A DNA stretch of 64,000 nucleotides from Tetracentron sinense (lineage: Eukaryota > Streptophyta > Magnoliopsida > Trochodendrales > Trochodendraceae), in assembly GCA_015143295.1 (NCBI GenBank), contig CM026574.1:16184938-16248937 (forward strand). Reading direction: 5' to 3'. A program made the translations under genes and the position numbers. The notes below the pieces were generated by a model. It was given only the letters and a program-made list of their open reading frames with translations. It had not been told where the DNA came from and made no database searches. Within the stretch, counting starts at the first letter, position 1. Each line of letters opens with the position of its first letter. Of the stretch, positions 11,660-22,957 are shown piece after piece.

Positions 11660-12290
11660 TTGGAACCTATTAACTGTGGTTAAGATTCACTCACCTCAAG
11701 TTGATTATCCTTAATTACAGTTAAAGGGAGCTCTATAAGCTACCACTTGTCCCATTTAACACCCACTAATTGTGGTTAAGATTCACTCACCCTAGGATTC
11801 ATTCATCTAACCTTAGATTTTAGAAAAAAATATAAAAAATATTAACATTAGGTTAATTATGTTTATCCATAGTTAAAGGAAGCTCTACAAATTGCCACAT
11901 GTCTCTTTTAACATCAACTAATGTAGTTAAGATTCACTGATTTAACTTTGGTTTTTAGAAGAAGAAAATATTAACGATAGGTTGATAGTGTTTAACCACA
12001 GTTAAAGGGGGGTCTACAAGCCACCATGTGTCCATTTTTAAACCAACTAACTATGGTTAAGATTCTCTCACCCTTAGGGTTCATCCATCTAACCTTCGTT
12101 TTAGGAAAAAAAATATTAACTTTAGGTTGATTATATTTTAACCACAATTAAATATGGATGAATGGGACATGTGGTAGCCTATCGAGGCGCGCATTCCATC
12201 CAAGGAAAAAAAAATTAAAATATGAACTTTAGGATGATTAAATTTAACCACAGTTGAAAAAAATGATGAATGAGACACGTGGTGGCCTGA
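11660..12290. repeat. Array of AACTGTGGTTAAG-family units
   Basis: About four to five degenerate units occur in a row. Each has a forward motif like AACTGTGGTTAAGATTCACT (near 11669, 11769, 11923 and 12048). It is followed by CCCTAGGGTTCATCCATCTA-like sequence and then a reverse motif like TTAACCACAGTTAAAGG. Spacing varies from about 100 to 155 bp. The array is duplicated at 21330-21930 and a related array is at 25440-26110. Confidence 0.75.
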
Positions 12291-12436
12291 AGAGGCGCTA
12301 GTTCCGCTGGACAGAACGCCGCAAGAAAGACCCAGGACCCATTAAAAAAAGTTTGAAAGTCATGTCATTTTAACATCTGTTAACTTATAAGTTATGGATG
12401 GAATGATAGATGTATAACTTTTATCGCCGGATAAAA

Positions 12437-12650
12437 TGAAGGAAAGCCAAAAGTGTGCCAGTGTACCTTCCCTTGGTTGAATTTTCAATGGTTTACTTTG
12501 GATACCACAAGGAAAATGAAGTTTTGAAAAAGGAATGACATTAGATGCCAAAGACCGATCCGATTGGCTTTATTTTATTTATATATGCTTAAAGGAAAGC
12601 CAAAACTGTGGTCTAAACGACTTTTAACTCTGCTTGCATTTCACGCGACA
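12437..12650. repeat. Dispersed repeat related to 28320-28620
   Basis: The run beginning GAAGGAAAGCCAAAAGTGTG and ending AACTCTGCTTGCATTTCACG matches 28320-28640 almost base for base. Here the middle 107-bp unit is single, whereas at 28391 it is doubled. It has no coding capacity. Its terminal structure is not defined. Confidence 0.7.
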
Positions 12651-12679
12651 AAAAAAGAGGAAGTGGTTAGAAATTCTCG

Positions 12680-13212
12680 ATATGGATACGGGGTACGGGT
12701 ACTATATAATACGATATGGGGTACGGCAATCGGTAGAACCTAAAAAAATAGGATACGGGTACGGGGAGAATACATCTATAATTTTTTTTAAATAATAATA
12801 ATACTATATTTTGTATTATAATTACAAAATAACCATTTGCTCAGTTTTGTTTATGTATAAAAAAAATCATGTCCATGCAAAAGCAAAATAAATAGGGTCA
12901 TCTCATCATTCACTAAGCAAAAAAGAAAGTCATCCTATCATCCGTTAAGCAAAATATAAAGAAAATCATGTTCATGCAAAAACAAAAGACATAGGGTCAC
13001 ACCCCTGAGTCTCCAAAAAAAAAATCATGTTCGTATCCCGGTCGTATCCATGCCGTGTTGGAGTCGTATCCCTGTCGTATCCGAAATAAAAAAATTGTTT
13101 TTAATTAACTGGATACGCCTAAGCCATATCCCATACATATCCTGCCGTATCAGAGGTGTATCCATATCCGATACGTATCCGATACGAGTACGCGGACCTA
13201 TTTGAAGCATCC
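12680..13212. repeat. Foldback MITE with GGATACGGGTACGG ends
   Basis: The left side has repeated GGATACGGGGTACGGGTAC motifs (12681-12765). The right side has the complementary CGTATCC motifs (13033-13195). The AT-rich centre is about 270 bp with no open frame. This is the structure of a non-autonomous DNA transposon. The exact termini and target duplication could not be set. Confidence 0.6.
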
Positions 13213-13221
13213 ATGCTTTCT

Positions 13222-13510
13222 AGATTATATATCAATATAAACACTATTACTAAAAATATTATATATATATATATATATATATAGCCGAGTTGAGCTGAGT
13301 TGGGGTGAGCTCAAATTTAACCGAGCTCTAAACAAATCAAGTTGCAAGCCGAGCTGAATTGAATAGAATATGGCTCAAACTTGACTTGCTTAAACATTGG
13401 AGCTTAAATCAAAGCTTGGCTTCATTAATTCATGCCCTAAATGCCAGTAAAAGCTTGGCACAAATGAGTTGAGCTAAGCCAAAACAACTACCAGCTTGGC
13501 TTAAGTGTAA
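13222..13510. repeat. Repeat with GAGTTGAGCTGAG-type motifs
   Basis: The run CAATATAAACACTATTACTA followed by an AT microsatellite (13258-13281) recurs at 30015-30055. The following GAGCTGAGTTGGGG and AAGCTTGGC motifs resemble those at 29590-29770 and 45985-46345. It is probably one end of a dispersed element. No gene is seen. Confidence 0.45.
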
Positions 13511-14146
13511 TCTTATATGCACATTTTCCTAAATCGAGGTGTGCCCGTCATTTGAGGGTTGTCCTGTGGGATCAAGTGCAAGACATGACATTTTTCCTTG
13601 GTAATGTAGCTTGCAGGAAACCCACCTACCGTTTACTAACCAGGAAATAATTGGGGATTCTCAGTTAGCATGAAGGCAACTATGATCTTCATGGCGGCGT
13701 CTCATTAGGACTCCCAACACTTAATGTGAGGAGAAATGATTTAAAACTCTCGATAATCCCTATATCTATCGGGAGTTGGACCGATGGATTGAAAATCTCA
13801 AGCGCCCATCATTTAAAACATGTGCGGATATGACGCCATTGAATGATTAATCCAACGGTCCAACTCTTGATAGTACATACTATTGAGATTTGTTAATCAC
13901 TTCCCTAATGGGAAAGCCATATGCCTTGATTTGGCACATGCAATTTAATGACGAAGTAAACGATGGGGATTTTATCTAACTGTGATCTTCAATTGGGGTG
14001 GGACATGAATAATACAACCAATTTAGTGATGGCTCAGTGGTGACAACGGCTGTGACTCTATGGTTTTGACCTCAACTACTCCATGGCCCATGCTTGACTA
14101 TGAGGTTTTCTACCTGATCCTCTAGGTCATATGGAAAGGTGCAGGA
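13511..14146. repeat. Spacer containing a small MITE (13729-13914)
   Basis: At 13729 GAAATGATTTAAAACTCTCG begins an inverted repeat. It closes near 13914 with TTGAGATTTGTTAATCACTT, and internal TATCGGGAGTTGG pairs with CCAACTCTTGATA. Related elements are at 28650-28810 and 28876-29535. The remainder of the stretch shows nothing recognisable. Confidence 0.5.
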
Positions 14147-14890
14147 GCGGATCCAGGAATTTTTCCTTCGGGCTCGAACTACGTATGTTAAGATAATTAA
14201 TGGGATTGGGTATGGGCATTGGGGCCGAACCTAATACACGGTGGTCATAACATTCCTTAATGTTTCATTCCAAAAAGGGTCCAGTAATAAGAAAAAACAA
14301 CATGGCCCTCGATTTTGATAGTCATTATGCTGAACTTATCGCCCGGATTTCCACTATGTAACGAAATGCCGATCTTCATTTGTTCATGCCTACCTTTTTA
14401 ATACTCACTAAATGTGGTTAAGATTCACTCACCCTCAGGGTTCATCCATTTAATCTTAATTTTTAGAAGAAAAAGAATAATAACAGCTTTAAGTTTGTTA
14501 AGTTTAACCATAATTAAAGGGGTTGAAATGGGAAGGCATTTGATTATGGAGTCAAATATGGGGCGGGCTAATCACTATTCTAAAATTATTATATTTTTAT
14601 ATACTTTTATTTTATATTATGGAGATTATTTTTTCACACGCATGTTCCATGTTAAGTGGAATGCGCACCTCCCCTACTTAACACATATCTCTTTTAACAC
14701 CCATTAAATATGGTTAAGATTCACTCACCCCTAATGTTTATACATCTACCATTGGTTTTTATTAAAAAAATTAATTCCTAAGATAATAAATCTTAACTAG
14801 GGTTAAAAGGGACACATAAAGAATCTATCCCTTTATATTATACACATAAAAAATTTACAATATTTTTTGAGGGGATCACTATATACAAAA
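14147..14890. mobile_element. Truncated relative of the hAT-like element at 52078
   Basis: The segment starts GCAGGAGCGGATCCAGGAAT and follows the same order as 52078-52900. Shared landmarks are AATTAATGGGATTGGG, the CGGTGGTCATAA block, two AACTGTGGTTAAG-type units and CACTATATACAAAA near 14878. It lacks the terminal CCTGGCTCTGCCCTTG end, so it is 3' truncated. It is non-coding. Confidence 0.65.
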
Positions 14891-15607
14891 TTTAGTTATT
14901 ATTAGTCATTACGCAATTTAATTATTCTTTATGGTAATAATTTCGTAGAATAGTACTAGTAAGGATGTCGAACCCCTAAGGACTGTGCTGATTTCGTTGT
15001 CTTTTATGAAGATTGATTCTAAACTAATGAGTAACAAGATTAATTGATTTAATTGATTTTAACCTAATTAAACTATAAGATTTTATTTAATCTAATTACT
15101 AAGATCTTGTGATTATATATCGGTTGGAGAAGATCTAGGATGTTTGAATTTATCACTAGCTTTATAATTAATCTTACTTTTATTTTACTAAGACCTCTCG
15201 AATTGCAAACATTACAGTGAGAGTGATGACACGTCCCCTCTCAACTGATCAAGAAAAATACAATTGATCAAATCTTAGACATATCTTATCTTCGGTTGGC
15301 ACGAGTGATACACATTAAAGTATAGTACTAAAATCACTCGTCTTGCCTTAGCATAAAATATTTTATCTAATCTCTTGATATATTTAAATCATTGCATAAA
15401 ACTTATATTCTAACTAAAACTAACACAAGTGAGTTCAATTTCAATTTCCTAACACCTAAAACAATGATAAGAATTTCATTGAAATCGAATATAAATTAAT
15501 AAATCGAGTTGTTAAAACAACCCTTTGATTATGCAATCAATATCTTACAAAAGTTGAAATCTATATAAAAACAAAAGTAAAAGACACAGTTACTTAGCTA
15601 GGGTTTC
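14891..15607. other. AT-rich DNA, unassigned
   Basis: No gene, RNA gene or element terminus could be identified. The sequence is low in GC with scattered ATTGATTTAATTG-like runs. It may be internal sequence of a degraded retrotransposon, but nothing proves it. Confidence 0.4.
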
Positions 15608-16540
15608 TGTAGCACCCGGATATTCTTGTCATGTATTAAAGCCTTAATGTCATTTTCTTGAATTAAAAGTTGGATTTCCTACGTCAGCATCTATTAAAAA
15701 TCTGGACTTCTGAACTCCATTTGTAGATCAGTCAACTTTGAGGACAATTTGATCCATGAATAAAGTAGAATTAGAAGATTCTAAAATGCTAGATATGTTC
15801 CTTTTTGAATGACGAGTCCAACATAAGTTGAATCGTCAAAATCCGACGAACGAGTCAAAAGTTATGGCAGAAATACCAAAGTAGGAAAATCTAGAAATTT
15901 ATTGTCAGATTTATGAGCGATCGTCTAGACACTACGAACGATCGTAGGTGAGCTACGATCGATCGTAGAATACTTACGATCGATCGTAGAATCTCAAAAA
16001 TTGGCAAAAACTCTCTATAACGGTTACGACCGATCATAGAAACTTACGACCTATCGTAGAAGATTTACGATCGATCGTAGAAACCTACGACCGATCGTAT
16101 GTCGCGAACCCAGAATTTTTATTCAGGATTTTTAGAGTTTCTCCTCTTTGCCTATAAATAGGAGGTTGTATTTGAGGGTTTTGGCTTACCCTAAACCTAA
16201 AGAAAACCTAAGAGAGATTAGAAAAGAAAAAGAGATGAGAGCTTTGGGGATTTGTCAAGAGGGTTTGAGATTAAAGAAGAATGAGATCAAGATCAAGGAT
16301 GATCTTCCCAGAATCAAGCAAGAGGGTTTCTTCCAACCTCGGTAGCGACCCACACACGTTTTGGAGGGTTTTTCCTCGTCTATTGAAGGTCGGTACCTTG
16401 TGCTACCCTCCTTGTCATATTTTTTTTTCCTTTATTGTTATGCTTCTCTATTTCCTTACTTTCCCCTAAATGTTTCACAATATATAAAATGAAATTAGTG
16501 AATGAAATGTCATATGGATGTTGTGTAGTGATGAAATTGA
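15608..16540 (+). mobile_element. LTR-like fragment with TATA box
   Basis: It begins TGTAGCACCCGGATATTC, a start typical of plant Ty3/gypsy LTRs. A cluster of palindromes lies at 15913-16105, and a good TATA box, CTATAAATA, is at 16152-16160. This layout fits a U3 region followed by a transcription start. No CA end, second LTR or target duplication was found. The right side is cut by duplicated CACTA sequence near 16540. Open frames at 16148-16469 are short and probably not translated genes. Confidence 0.55.
15913..16105. repeat. Cluster of eight ACGATCGATCGT-type palindromes
   Basis: Eight versions of TTACGATCGATCGTAGAA occur, near 15913, 15932, 15952, 15973, 16022, 16043, 16063 and 16083. 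Most are spaced 20-21 bp, about two helical turns, with one gap of about 49 bp. Several are perfect palindromes (ACGATCGATCGT) and others carry single changes. They lie just upstream of the TATA box at 16152 in the presumed U3 of an LTR, where repeated factor-binding sites would be expected. Confidence 0.8.
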
Positions 16541-16544
16541 AGAA

Positions 16545-17285
16545 AATGAAGATATTTTACTTCTAGTAAAAGATACAAAAGATGCAGACATCTCATTTTG
16601 TATTTCTTCTTGTTCTCCATCATTTAAACGTAAAGCGTGGTTCTTGATGACAGATAAGAGGAGGTCCGAACCAACATGCTGAAAATACATTTATTTCTCT
16701 TGTGGAAGTTCTTTTTGTAAAACACGGTTTTCTTTCTCTTGAGAAGTTTACTTTCACTCAATAATAAGGATCTTTTCACTTAAACTTCCGTAAGAGAAAG
16801 AAAAATTTGTTTAGAAAAAACATTAATAAAACGCAAAAGAAAATTATAAAAGACGAAAGAAGAAGAACACTATATGAGTTTCTTGTTAGTGACTTTATAA
16901 GCATTAGGAGTATATATAGAGAGTAAAAACAATTACGGTTATTGAATAACGGTGATCGAAAATTAAATAAATTTTAATTATAATTTTTTTGTCAATATAA
17001 GATCACGGTCATAATTATAACAGTGATATAGAGAAGTTGCGGAAAATATTTATACTCACGATTACTTCAGAACCGTGATTTAATAAATATTTATACTCAC
17101 AGTTATTTAATAACTAAGATTTATTAGATATTGTAATCACGTTTTTCAATACAACTGTAATCTAAAATTTCGTCAAAATTTTTACACAACCAAAAGTACG
17201 ATTTGTAATAGATTTCATCACGGTTTCAATTTAAACCGTGATTGTATTTGAAAATTCTTCCGTGACTAATAAGCATTTTTGTAGT
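16545..17285 (+). mobile_element. CACTA element, 3' fragment
   Basis: Matches about 7190-7937 of the complete element, including the subterminal ATCACGGTCATAATTATAAC motifs and the terminal GTAGTAGTG. The 5' portion is missing. The bases after the end (CAA) no longer match the CAT found at 7938. Confidence 0.75.
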
Positions 17286-17459
17286 AGTGCAAGCACTAGC
17301 TCTTGAGGGCAAGGTTGTCAATTCAAGACCTCGAAGGGCTAAAATAGGGTTAGAGTCTTACCCTTATAAGTAAGGGCAGATTAGGGCTGACCCCTCCTCT
17401 ACCTTGACCCTACCTTTTGGCAGCCCTAGTGTGGGTAACCTACCCTCCCTCGATAGAGG

Positions 17460-17716
17460 GTGGCAACAGGGATGAGATTTGGTCATGCTCTAGCAGCTCT
17501 CGGTGGGTTTTCGACATGTGGCGATAAAAAGGGGAGAAGATATCAAAGAGAGAAGTCAAAAAATTGGGGAGAAAATGAAATGACTTCTCCCATTTTTATC
17601 GCCACATGTCGGACATTGTACATAGGCAAGATGGTTTTGGTCTTGGTAGAGCAAGACCAAATCCCATCCCGTGGCAACAAGTAGGGTCAGAGTTTGAGCT
17701 GAATTTGTACTCTTCC
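17460..17716. repeat. Foldback MITE, B2 copy
   Basis: Counterpart of 8117-8450. The inner inverted repeat, CGACATGTGGCGATAAAAA near 17512, pairs with TTTTTATCGCCACATGTCG near 17594 and is better preserved than in B1. The right-hand 65-bp perfect hairpin of B1 is reduced here to a short pair, TTGGTCTTG and AGAGCAAGACCAA. Confidence 0.7.
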
Positions 17717-17718
17717 CA

Positions 17719-18015
17719 AGGGCTTTGGATTGTCTCTGGCGAAGCCAGAAACTCCTCTCAGGGTTCCATACATTGTGCCATAGTTGGCAAAAAAATGGGG
17801 AGAAGTCATTCCATTTTCTCCCCATGACTTTGACTTCTCCCCATTTGATATCTCTCCTCCTTATTCTCATACACTTATTGTCACGTGTCTTAATATGTAG
17901 GGAGAAGTCAAAATCATGGACCCCATGATTTTGACTTCTCCACCACTTGTCACCTATTCTATGGAACCCCGAGACAAGCCCTTTTCTGGCTTCGCCAGAT
18001 ACAATCCAAGGCCCT
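17719..18015. mobile_element. Foldback MITE inserted in copy B2
   Basis: The ends are about 55-bp inverted repeats. The left is GGGCTTTGGATTGTCTCTGG followed by CGAAGCCAGAAA and GGGTTCCATA. The right is its complement, ending CAATCCAAGGCCC. The centre has a further palindrome at about 17900-17941, with GGAGAAGTCAAAATCATGG pairing across three bases. The B1 site (8446-8465) lacks the element. Flanks TTCCCAAGG and CTTCCAAGG are similar, perhaps a degraded 9-bp target duplication. A run of 14 C follows at 18025. Confidence 0.75.
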
Positions 18016-18038
18016 TCCAAGGATCCCCCCCCCCCCCC

Positions 18039-19350
18039 GTTATAAAGTATCCAGTGATGAATAGATGACCAGCGTGGAGCGCAAAACGTAAAGAAGTAAA
18101 AAACAAGAAATCAAATAGATGTTAAGGCCAATCACGAGACAACACATACTATCAATTGTTGGTGTGTTTTTGTTTTTAAATAAAAAAAAGAAAGGCATTT
18201 TTGTCTCATGATTTATGGTTTCTTCCCAAGAAGATTTTTATAGACCCAATAAGATTTGTGTCACCAACCCAAAAGGCATTCCGACAAACTTGGATATAAT
18301 TCTTTAATAATAATATTTAAAACTTAAATATCAACCCACTTAGCACTCTCAAAACTTGCCAAATTTTTTGGGTGCTTCAGTAAATGTTTATATTAATTTT
18401 GCATATTGACGAGTTATTCGGAGATACTGTTCATATTTAAACTCTAAACACCCCCATAATGACAATGATGATAAACGCAACTAAAAATTAATAAAATAAA
18501 AACTCACTTTACAGGAAAGATGACAAGGATGCCATACATGTATTAGTCACTGTTAGAAATGTGGGAAGTTGGTTGAAAGAGAAATGAAACTTATGGATAA
18601 GGTAGGGACCTTAACATTAACTGCCTAGAGTTCCTTCGACCCTACTTAGGTTATAGAAATTTTTTGATTTTCCAATCTTCAATCAAATGGATTAGAATCG
18701 TCTGATTAGCCTGATATTTTGCCACTTACGATTTACACTATGATTTCTTCCTTAGATTTACACTGTGTCATCCAAGTATTAGATTACCGAACAAACTTTC
18801 TAGGTATCATTTTTTCCATGGGGCTGCTCGCTACAAGTTCTAGTGAGTAGCGTTATTAAAATGACACCCTATATATATACATGTACTTCAAGTTTTATAG
18901 CATAAGATGATTTTAATATTCATATATAAAAATACTAAAGGAAAAAATAAACAGTCCATTTAAATTTAATTTTTCATGGAATAATTTTATTAAGATTTTC
19001 TAGACTTAGAGTTCTTTAGAGTTTGGACATCCTAATTTCATTTAAACAATTTACTTTTGTTAAGAATTTGATTTAAGTGGTGCTTCAATTATTTTAACAA
19101 TTTTACTGTCAATATTATTTTAATTTATAATTTTTCAATTAAAATTTCCCTCATGAGGGTTTAATTTAGAAGTAAGGTAGCTATTCATGAAAATATGGAT
19201 TTTGATTAAATAAGCATATCTTATATAGATAAATGTCCATTATAGAAACTCAATGGTATTAATAGACTTAATAGTTTTGTCTGCTTAAAAGACTTGATAG
19301 TTTAAAATGACTCAAATAGAGTTTAAATAGATAATTCAATATTCTTATTA
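18039..19350. other. Duplicated AT-rich DNA without genes
   Basis: Aligns to about 8470-9816 of copy B1 with small indels. No coding frame, RNA gene or independent element was recognised. Confidence 0.6.
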
Positions 19351-20391
19351 TCTATCTATAATATAAAGAAATAAGTGTCACCTAACCCCCAACAAATAAG
19401 TGACAACTAACCCCTCTGTTTGCTCTCTAATCGTTAATCCAATGAATTATATTTTAAGGATGCCACGTGGCATCCTTTTTTAAATCTCAACCACTAACAT
19501 TTTCTCTCACTTCTTTCTCTCACACACGTCTCTCTCAATTCAAAAACTATTTGAGAGATTTAGGGGATACATATGTTTTTTTCACGGATCAAAAATCATT
19601 GGAAAAATCTTAGGAGATTGCAATAAGAGAGATAGAGATAATGATAAATAGATAATGTAGAGAGAGATATTAGAAGATTAAGATTAAGGATAAAGAGAAA
19701 GATAAAAATGATAGAGAGAGAGAATGTAGAGAAAAATTTTAGGATTTGTGATGAGAGAGATAAAGAGAGATGTAGAGATTTTTATTTTATTCGCACTTAT
19801 GCATGGCACGGGGTCTCTACTACTACTATAATATAAAGAAATAAATGTCACCTAACTCCTTCTCTTTGCTCTATAATATTAAATCCCAGGAATCCTATGA
19901 ATCTATTTTAAGGATGTCATGTGGCATCTTTCTTTAATCAAAACCGTTAATTATTTTACTCACACACGTCTTCCTCTTAATTCAAAAATCATTATAGAGA
20001 TTTTAGGGAATTGTGATAAAAGTTTAATCTTGACCGTTCAAGTTTGGGACCCACTACCTCATCCTAAAGCCCTCTCTAACTCCACTATTGTAGAGTCATC
20101 TCTTATCTCCAACTCTTAGGTGTATTAATTTAAGTTTTTTTTAATTAAATTCTTAATTTAAATTTAATATTAAGAAACTTATGATTTTTCATTAAATATT
20201 ATTAAAATAATAATAAATTATTATTATAAAATCTAATAATGTCTATCAAATAAAATATAATTTATATTATTAGAAATAAATTATATTAAATATTTAAAAA
20301 TATATTACTTAATATTTAAATAAACAAATAGTATTATCTAATCATAGATATTCTTAAATTATTACTGGTGCATCGCACGGATCTCTACTAG
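19351..20391 (+). mobile_element. Composite head-to-tail Helitrons
   Basis: The first 5' end is TCTATCTATAATATAAAG at 19351. A 3'-type end with GCATGGCACGGGGTCTCTAC occurs near 19801-19820. It runs directly into a second start, TACTACTATAATATAAAG, and the final end is GTGCATCGCAC-GGATCTCTA-CTAG at 20391, followed by T. B1 has only the second unit (9817-10390). The interior of the first unit, 19590-19790, is rich in GAGAGATA repeats. No Rep-helicase is present. Confidence 0.7.
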
Positions 20392-21325
20392 TATAGATAT
20401 AAAAGGAAGCTCAATCAAATCTAATTAATTTAAATTCAAATTATCTTGTGATGAGATACAATGTATCTCATTACACTTTACTATTCTACCCTATTTTCTC
20501 TCACATTTCTCTTTTCTTCAGGCTGCACATGGTTACCTTTCTGAATAAAATTCATCGCACCAAAAAGTCTCGGTTGTAAAAACATGCTAAAATCCATTCA
20601 GGTATAAAACTAAAAAAGTATTTGTTTTTATTTTTTTGTAATTTAGAAAAAGTTCTCTTTAATTTGTTTTTGAGGGTTTTGATGCACCAAGACTGTGCGT
20701 CACTCTCCTTGTCGTGAAGAAAGTGGATGATGTTTACAGTTTGAAGCCATTTGATTTTGAAAATGGTAATTTATTTTTCAGAAATTATAATTTTAGAATT
20801 GTGTCAATGAGAATGTTTCAGACAGAAACGGTTCTAAATGATTCCAGAAATCTGTTTGCCAAATCACCAAAGAAAATTTCCCTCTCCCTCCCAGGGTAGG
20901 TTACTAAAATCAACCTAAGACTTTCTTTTGTATCACCGACACCTTCCATATTCTAGTACCTACAATACCCTAAGCACAAGCAGAGGGATTTTTTTGTAGA
21001 AAAAAAAATCCTATCATTTCAACTATTTTTGTCTGCAACGAAAGATCTCAACTTGACTCACCATACTTCGCTTTCAACGAAAACGAAGAATCGCTTAGAC
21101 CCTTAACTTTAATCACCACAGCCTACTTACTTTTCACCCACTAGTAGCTATACTCATAGAATAGAATGAATGCCCCGGTATTATGTCGTACTAATTTTAA
21201 TTTAAATCTTTTACAAATCCATCTTTCCATCCATAACTTAGTTAATAGATGTTAAATTTTGTATGAAATAACAATTTTAACTTTTATTGATTTCAAGGAT
21301 ATTTATAAAAACTTCTCGGTGCTTG
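20392..21325. other. Duplicated non-coding DNA
   Basis: Aligns to 10669-11655 but without the Helitron found at 10403-10668. Nothing supports a gene. Confidence 0.55.
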
Positions 21326-21329
21326 GAAC

Positions 21330-21940
21330 CTACTAACTGTGATTAGATTCACTCACCTCAAGATGATTATGCTTAATCACAGTTAAAGGATGTTCTACAA
21401 GCTACCACTTGTCCCATTTAACACCCACTAATTGTGGTTATGATTCACTCACCCTAGGGTTCATTCATCTAACCTTGGATTTTAGAAAAAAATATAAAAA
21501 AATATTAACATTAGGTTAATTATGCTTAACCATAGTTAAAAGAAGCTCTACAAGTTGTCACGTGTCTCTTTTAACATCAACTAACTGTAGTTAAGATTCA
21601 CTCATTTAACCTTGGTTTTTAGAAGAAGAAAATATTAACTAATGTTTAACCACAATTAAAGGGGGCTCTACAAGCCACCATGTATCCATTTTAAAACCAA
21701 CTAACTATGGTTAAGATTCTCTCACCCTTAGGGTTCATCCATCTAACCTTCGTTGTAGGAAAACTTTAGGTTGATTATATTTTAACCACAGTTAAAGAGG
21801 AATGAATGGGACATATAGTAGCCTATCAAGGCGCGTTCCATCCAGGAAAAAAAATTAAAATATAAACTTTAGGTTGATTTAGCTTAACCACAGTTAAAAG
21901 ATAATGAATGGCACATGTGGTGACCTGTAGAGGCGCTTGT
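21330..21940. repeat. Array of AACTGTGGTTAAG-family units, B2 copy
   Basis: Same array as 11660-12290, with forward units near 21336, 21431, 21590 and 21705 and reverse TTAACCACAGTTAAA units between them. Small deletions separate the two copies, for example a shortened A-run near 21760. Confidence 0.75.
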
Positions 21941-22058
21941 TCAGCTGGACAGAACACGTAGGAAAGACTTAGGACCCATTAAAAAAAGGTTTAAAAGTCA
22001 TTTCATGAAAAATTTAACATTTGTTAACTTATAAGTTATGGATGGAATGATAGATTTA

Positions 22059-22957
22059 TAAAATATTGAAAAGTTAATACGGGGTTAAATACAAAACACA
22101 AGGGGTTACGTGCTTATTTGAAAAGATATGGAGGTTTTTACATACCAAAAAACCCTAAAATGAGACTATTTGTTTATTACATTGGCGAGATTCTCTTTGT
22201 CCTTGTGTCAACTAAAGGAGTAATTTGTGAATATTTAAATATTTTTTAAAAGACATGTTGCAATGAATAAATCAAATTTTTTCTTTTTAATTAAGGATGA
22301 CATAATAGCATTTCTGCTATATCTTGGGCTACAGCAAGGACTGTTGCTTTTCTTTTTTTATATTTTGGTAGCCTAATACAATTAGGCGGCATTCCCACTT
22401 AGCGTTAATCAGTATAAGTTAGTATAAGTTAGTGGGTTAGAGTTGTGAGAAATCGAGCTTAAATAGTGGGGACACCACAATTCACAATAATGAATCCCTT
22501 ATCACAACCAATAAGGGGTTTATGTGCTGGCCAAGACCATGCCTCAAGAAGTAGAGGTCTTAAGTTTGATTCTCTTCTCTCTATTGGTCACCCCCCAAAG
22601 ATTTATCCTTACTTACTTGATGCGTGTGGTAGGGGGTTTGCATGTGACCAGGTGATTAGTGGGGGTACTCTAAGAGGCCTGAAAAAAAAAGTTATGATCA
22701 CCACGCATGAGATATACACACTATCACTGGCACAAGCAGGTAGGTAAGTAGGTAAATAACTTTTTCATCCACTTATGACATGGGTTTTTTTCATTAGGCA
22801 TCTGAATTATGAAACTAAAGGGATCCACCTCATTCCATCTCCACATAACAGTTTCCAGCCCAAGGTTCCTGCACCACGTGCCAAAAACTGACATCAACAC
22901 GAGTTCAAATTCATGGAGATTGCAACTTAGCATGCCTCTTTGCCATCTACAGACTTG
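22059..22957. other. Unassigned spacer with a possible SINE (22490-22690)
   Basis: The segment GTGCTGGCCAAGACC followed about 30 bases later by AAGTTTGATTCTC resembles the A and B boxes of a tRNA-derived Pol III promoter, as in plant SINEs. No poly-A tail or target duplication was found, so the call is weak. The rest is AT-rich with no gene. Confidence 0.3.

Larger units (their letters stand above)
7190..12412. repeat. Segmental duplication, copy B1
   Basis: It is collinear with 16545-22058 in the same orientation, about 9.4-9.8 kb away. Landmarks include the 3' CACTA end (7937 and 17285), the foldback element (8117 and 17460), the Helitron 3' end (10390 and 20391), the run near 11000 (near 20720) and the short-repeat array (11660 and 21330). 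Compared with B2, this copy has an extra minus-strand Helitron at 10403-10668 and lacks two insertions present in B2. Similarity fades after about 12412. Confidence 0.9.
16545..22058. repeat. Segmental duplication, copy B2
   Basis: Counterpart of 7190-12412. It carries the 3' part of a CACTA element ending GTAGTAGTG at 17285. Unlike B1 it has a foldback insertion at 17719-18015 and an extra Helitron segment at 19351-19820, and it lacks the Helitron at 10403-10668. Its left edge joins LTR-like sequence rather than the rest of a CACTA element. Confidence 0.9.

Noticed and set aside
15913-16105. The evenly spaced repeats as a CRISPR array
   Set aside because: The repeats are palindromes of about 18 bp separated by only 2-4 bases, with no spacers and no cas genes, in a plant nuclear region.
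17556-18020. 154-codon minus-strand frame
   Set aside because: It spans two foldback elements (17460-17716 and 17719-18015). The translation changes style at the boundary and matches no family I know.
22490-22690. A functional tRNA gene
   Set aside because: Only loose A- and B-box matches exist. No cloverleaf with an acceptor stem can be drawn, so a decayed SINE is the most it could be.
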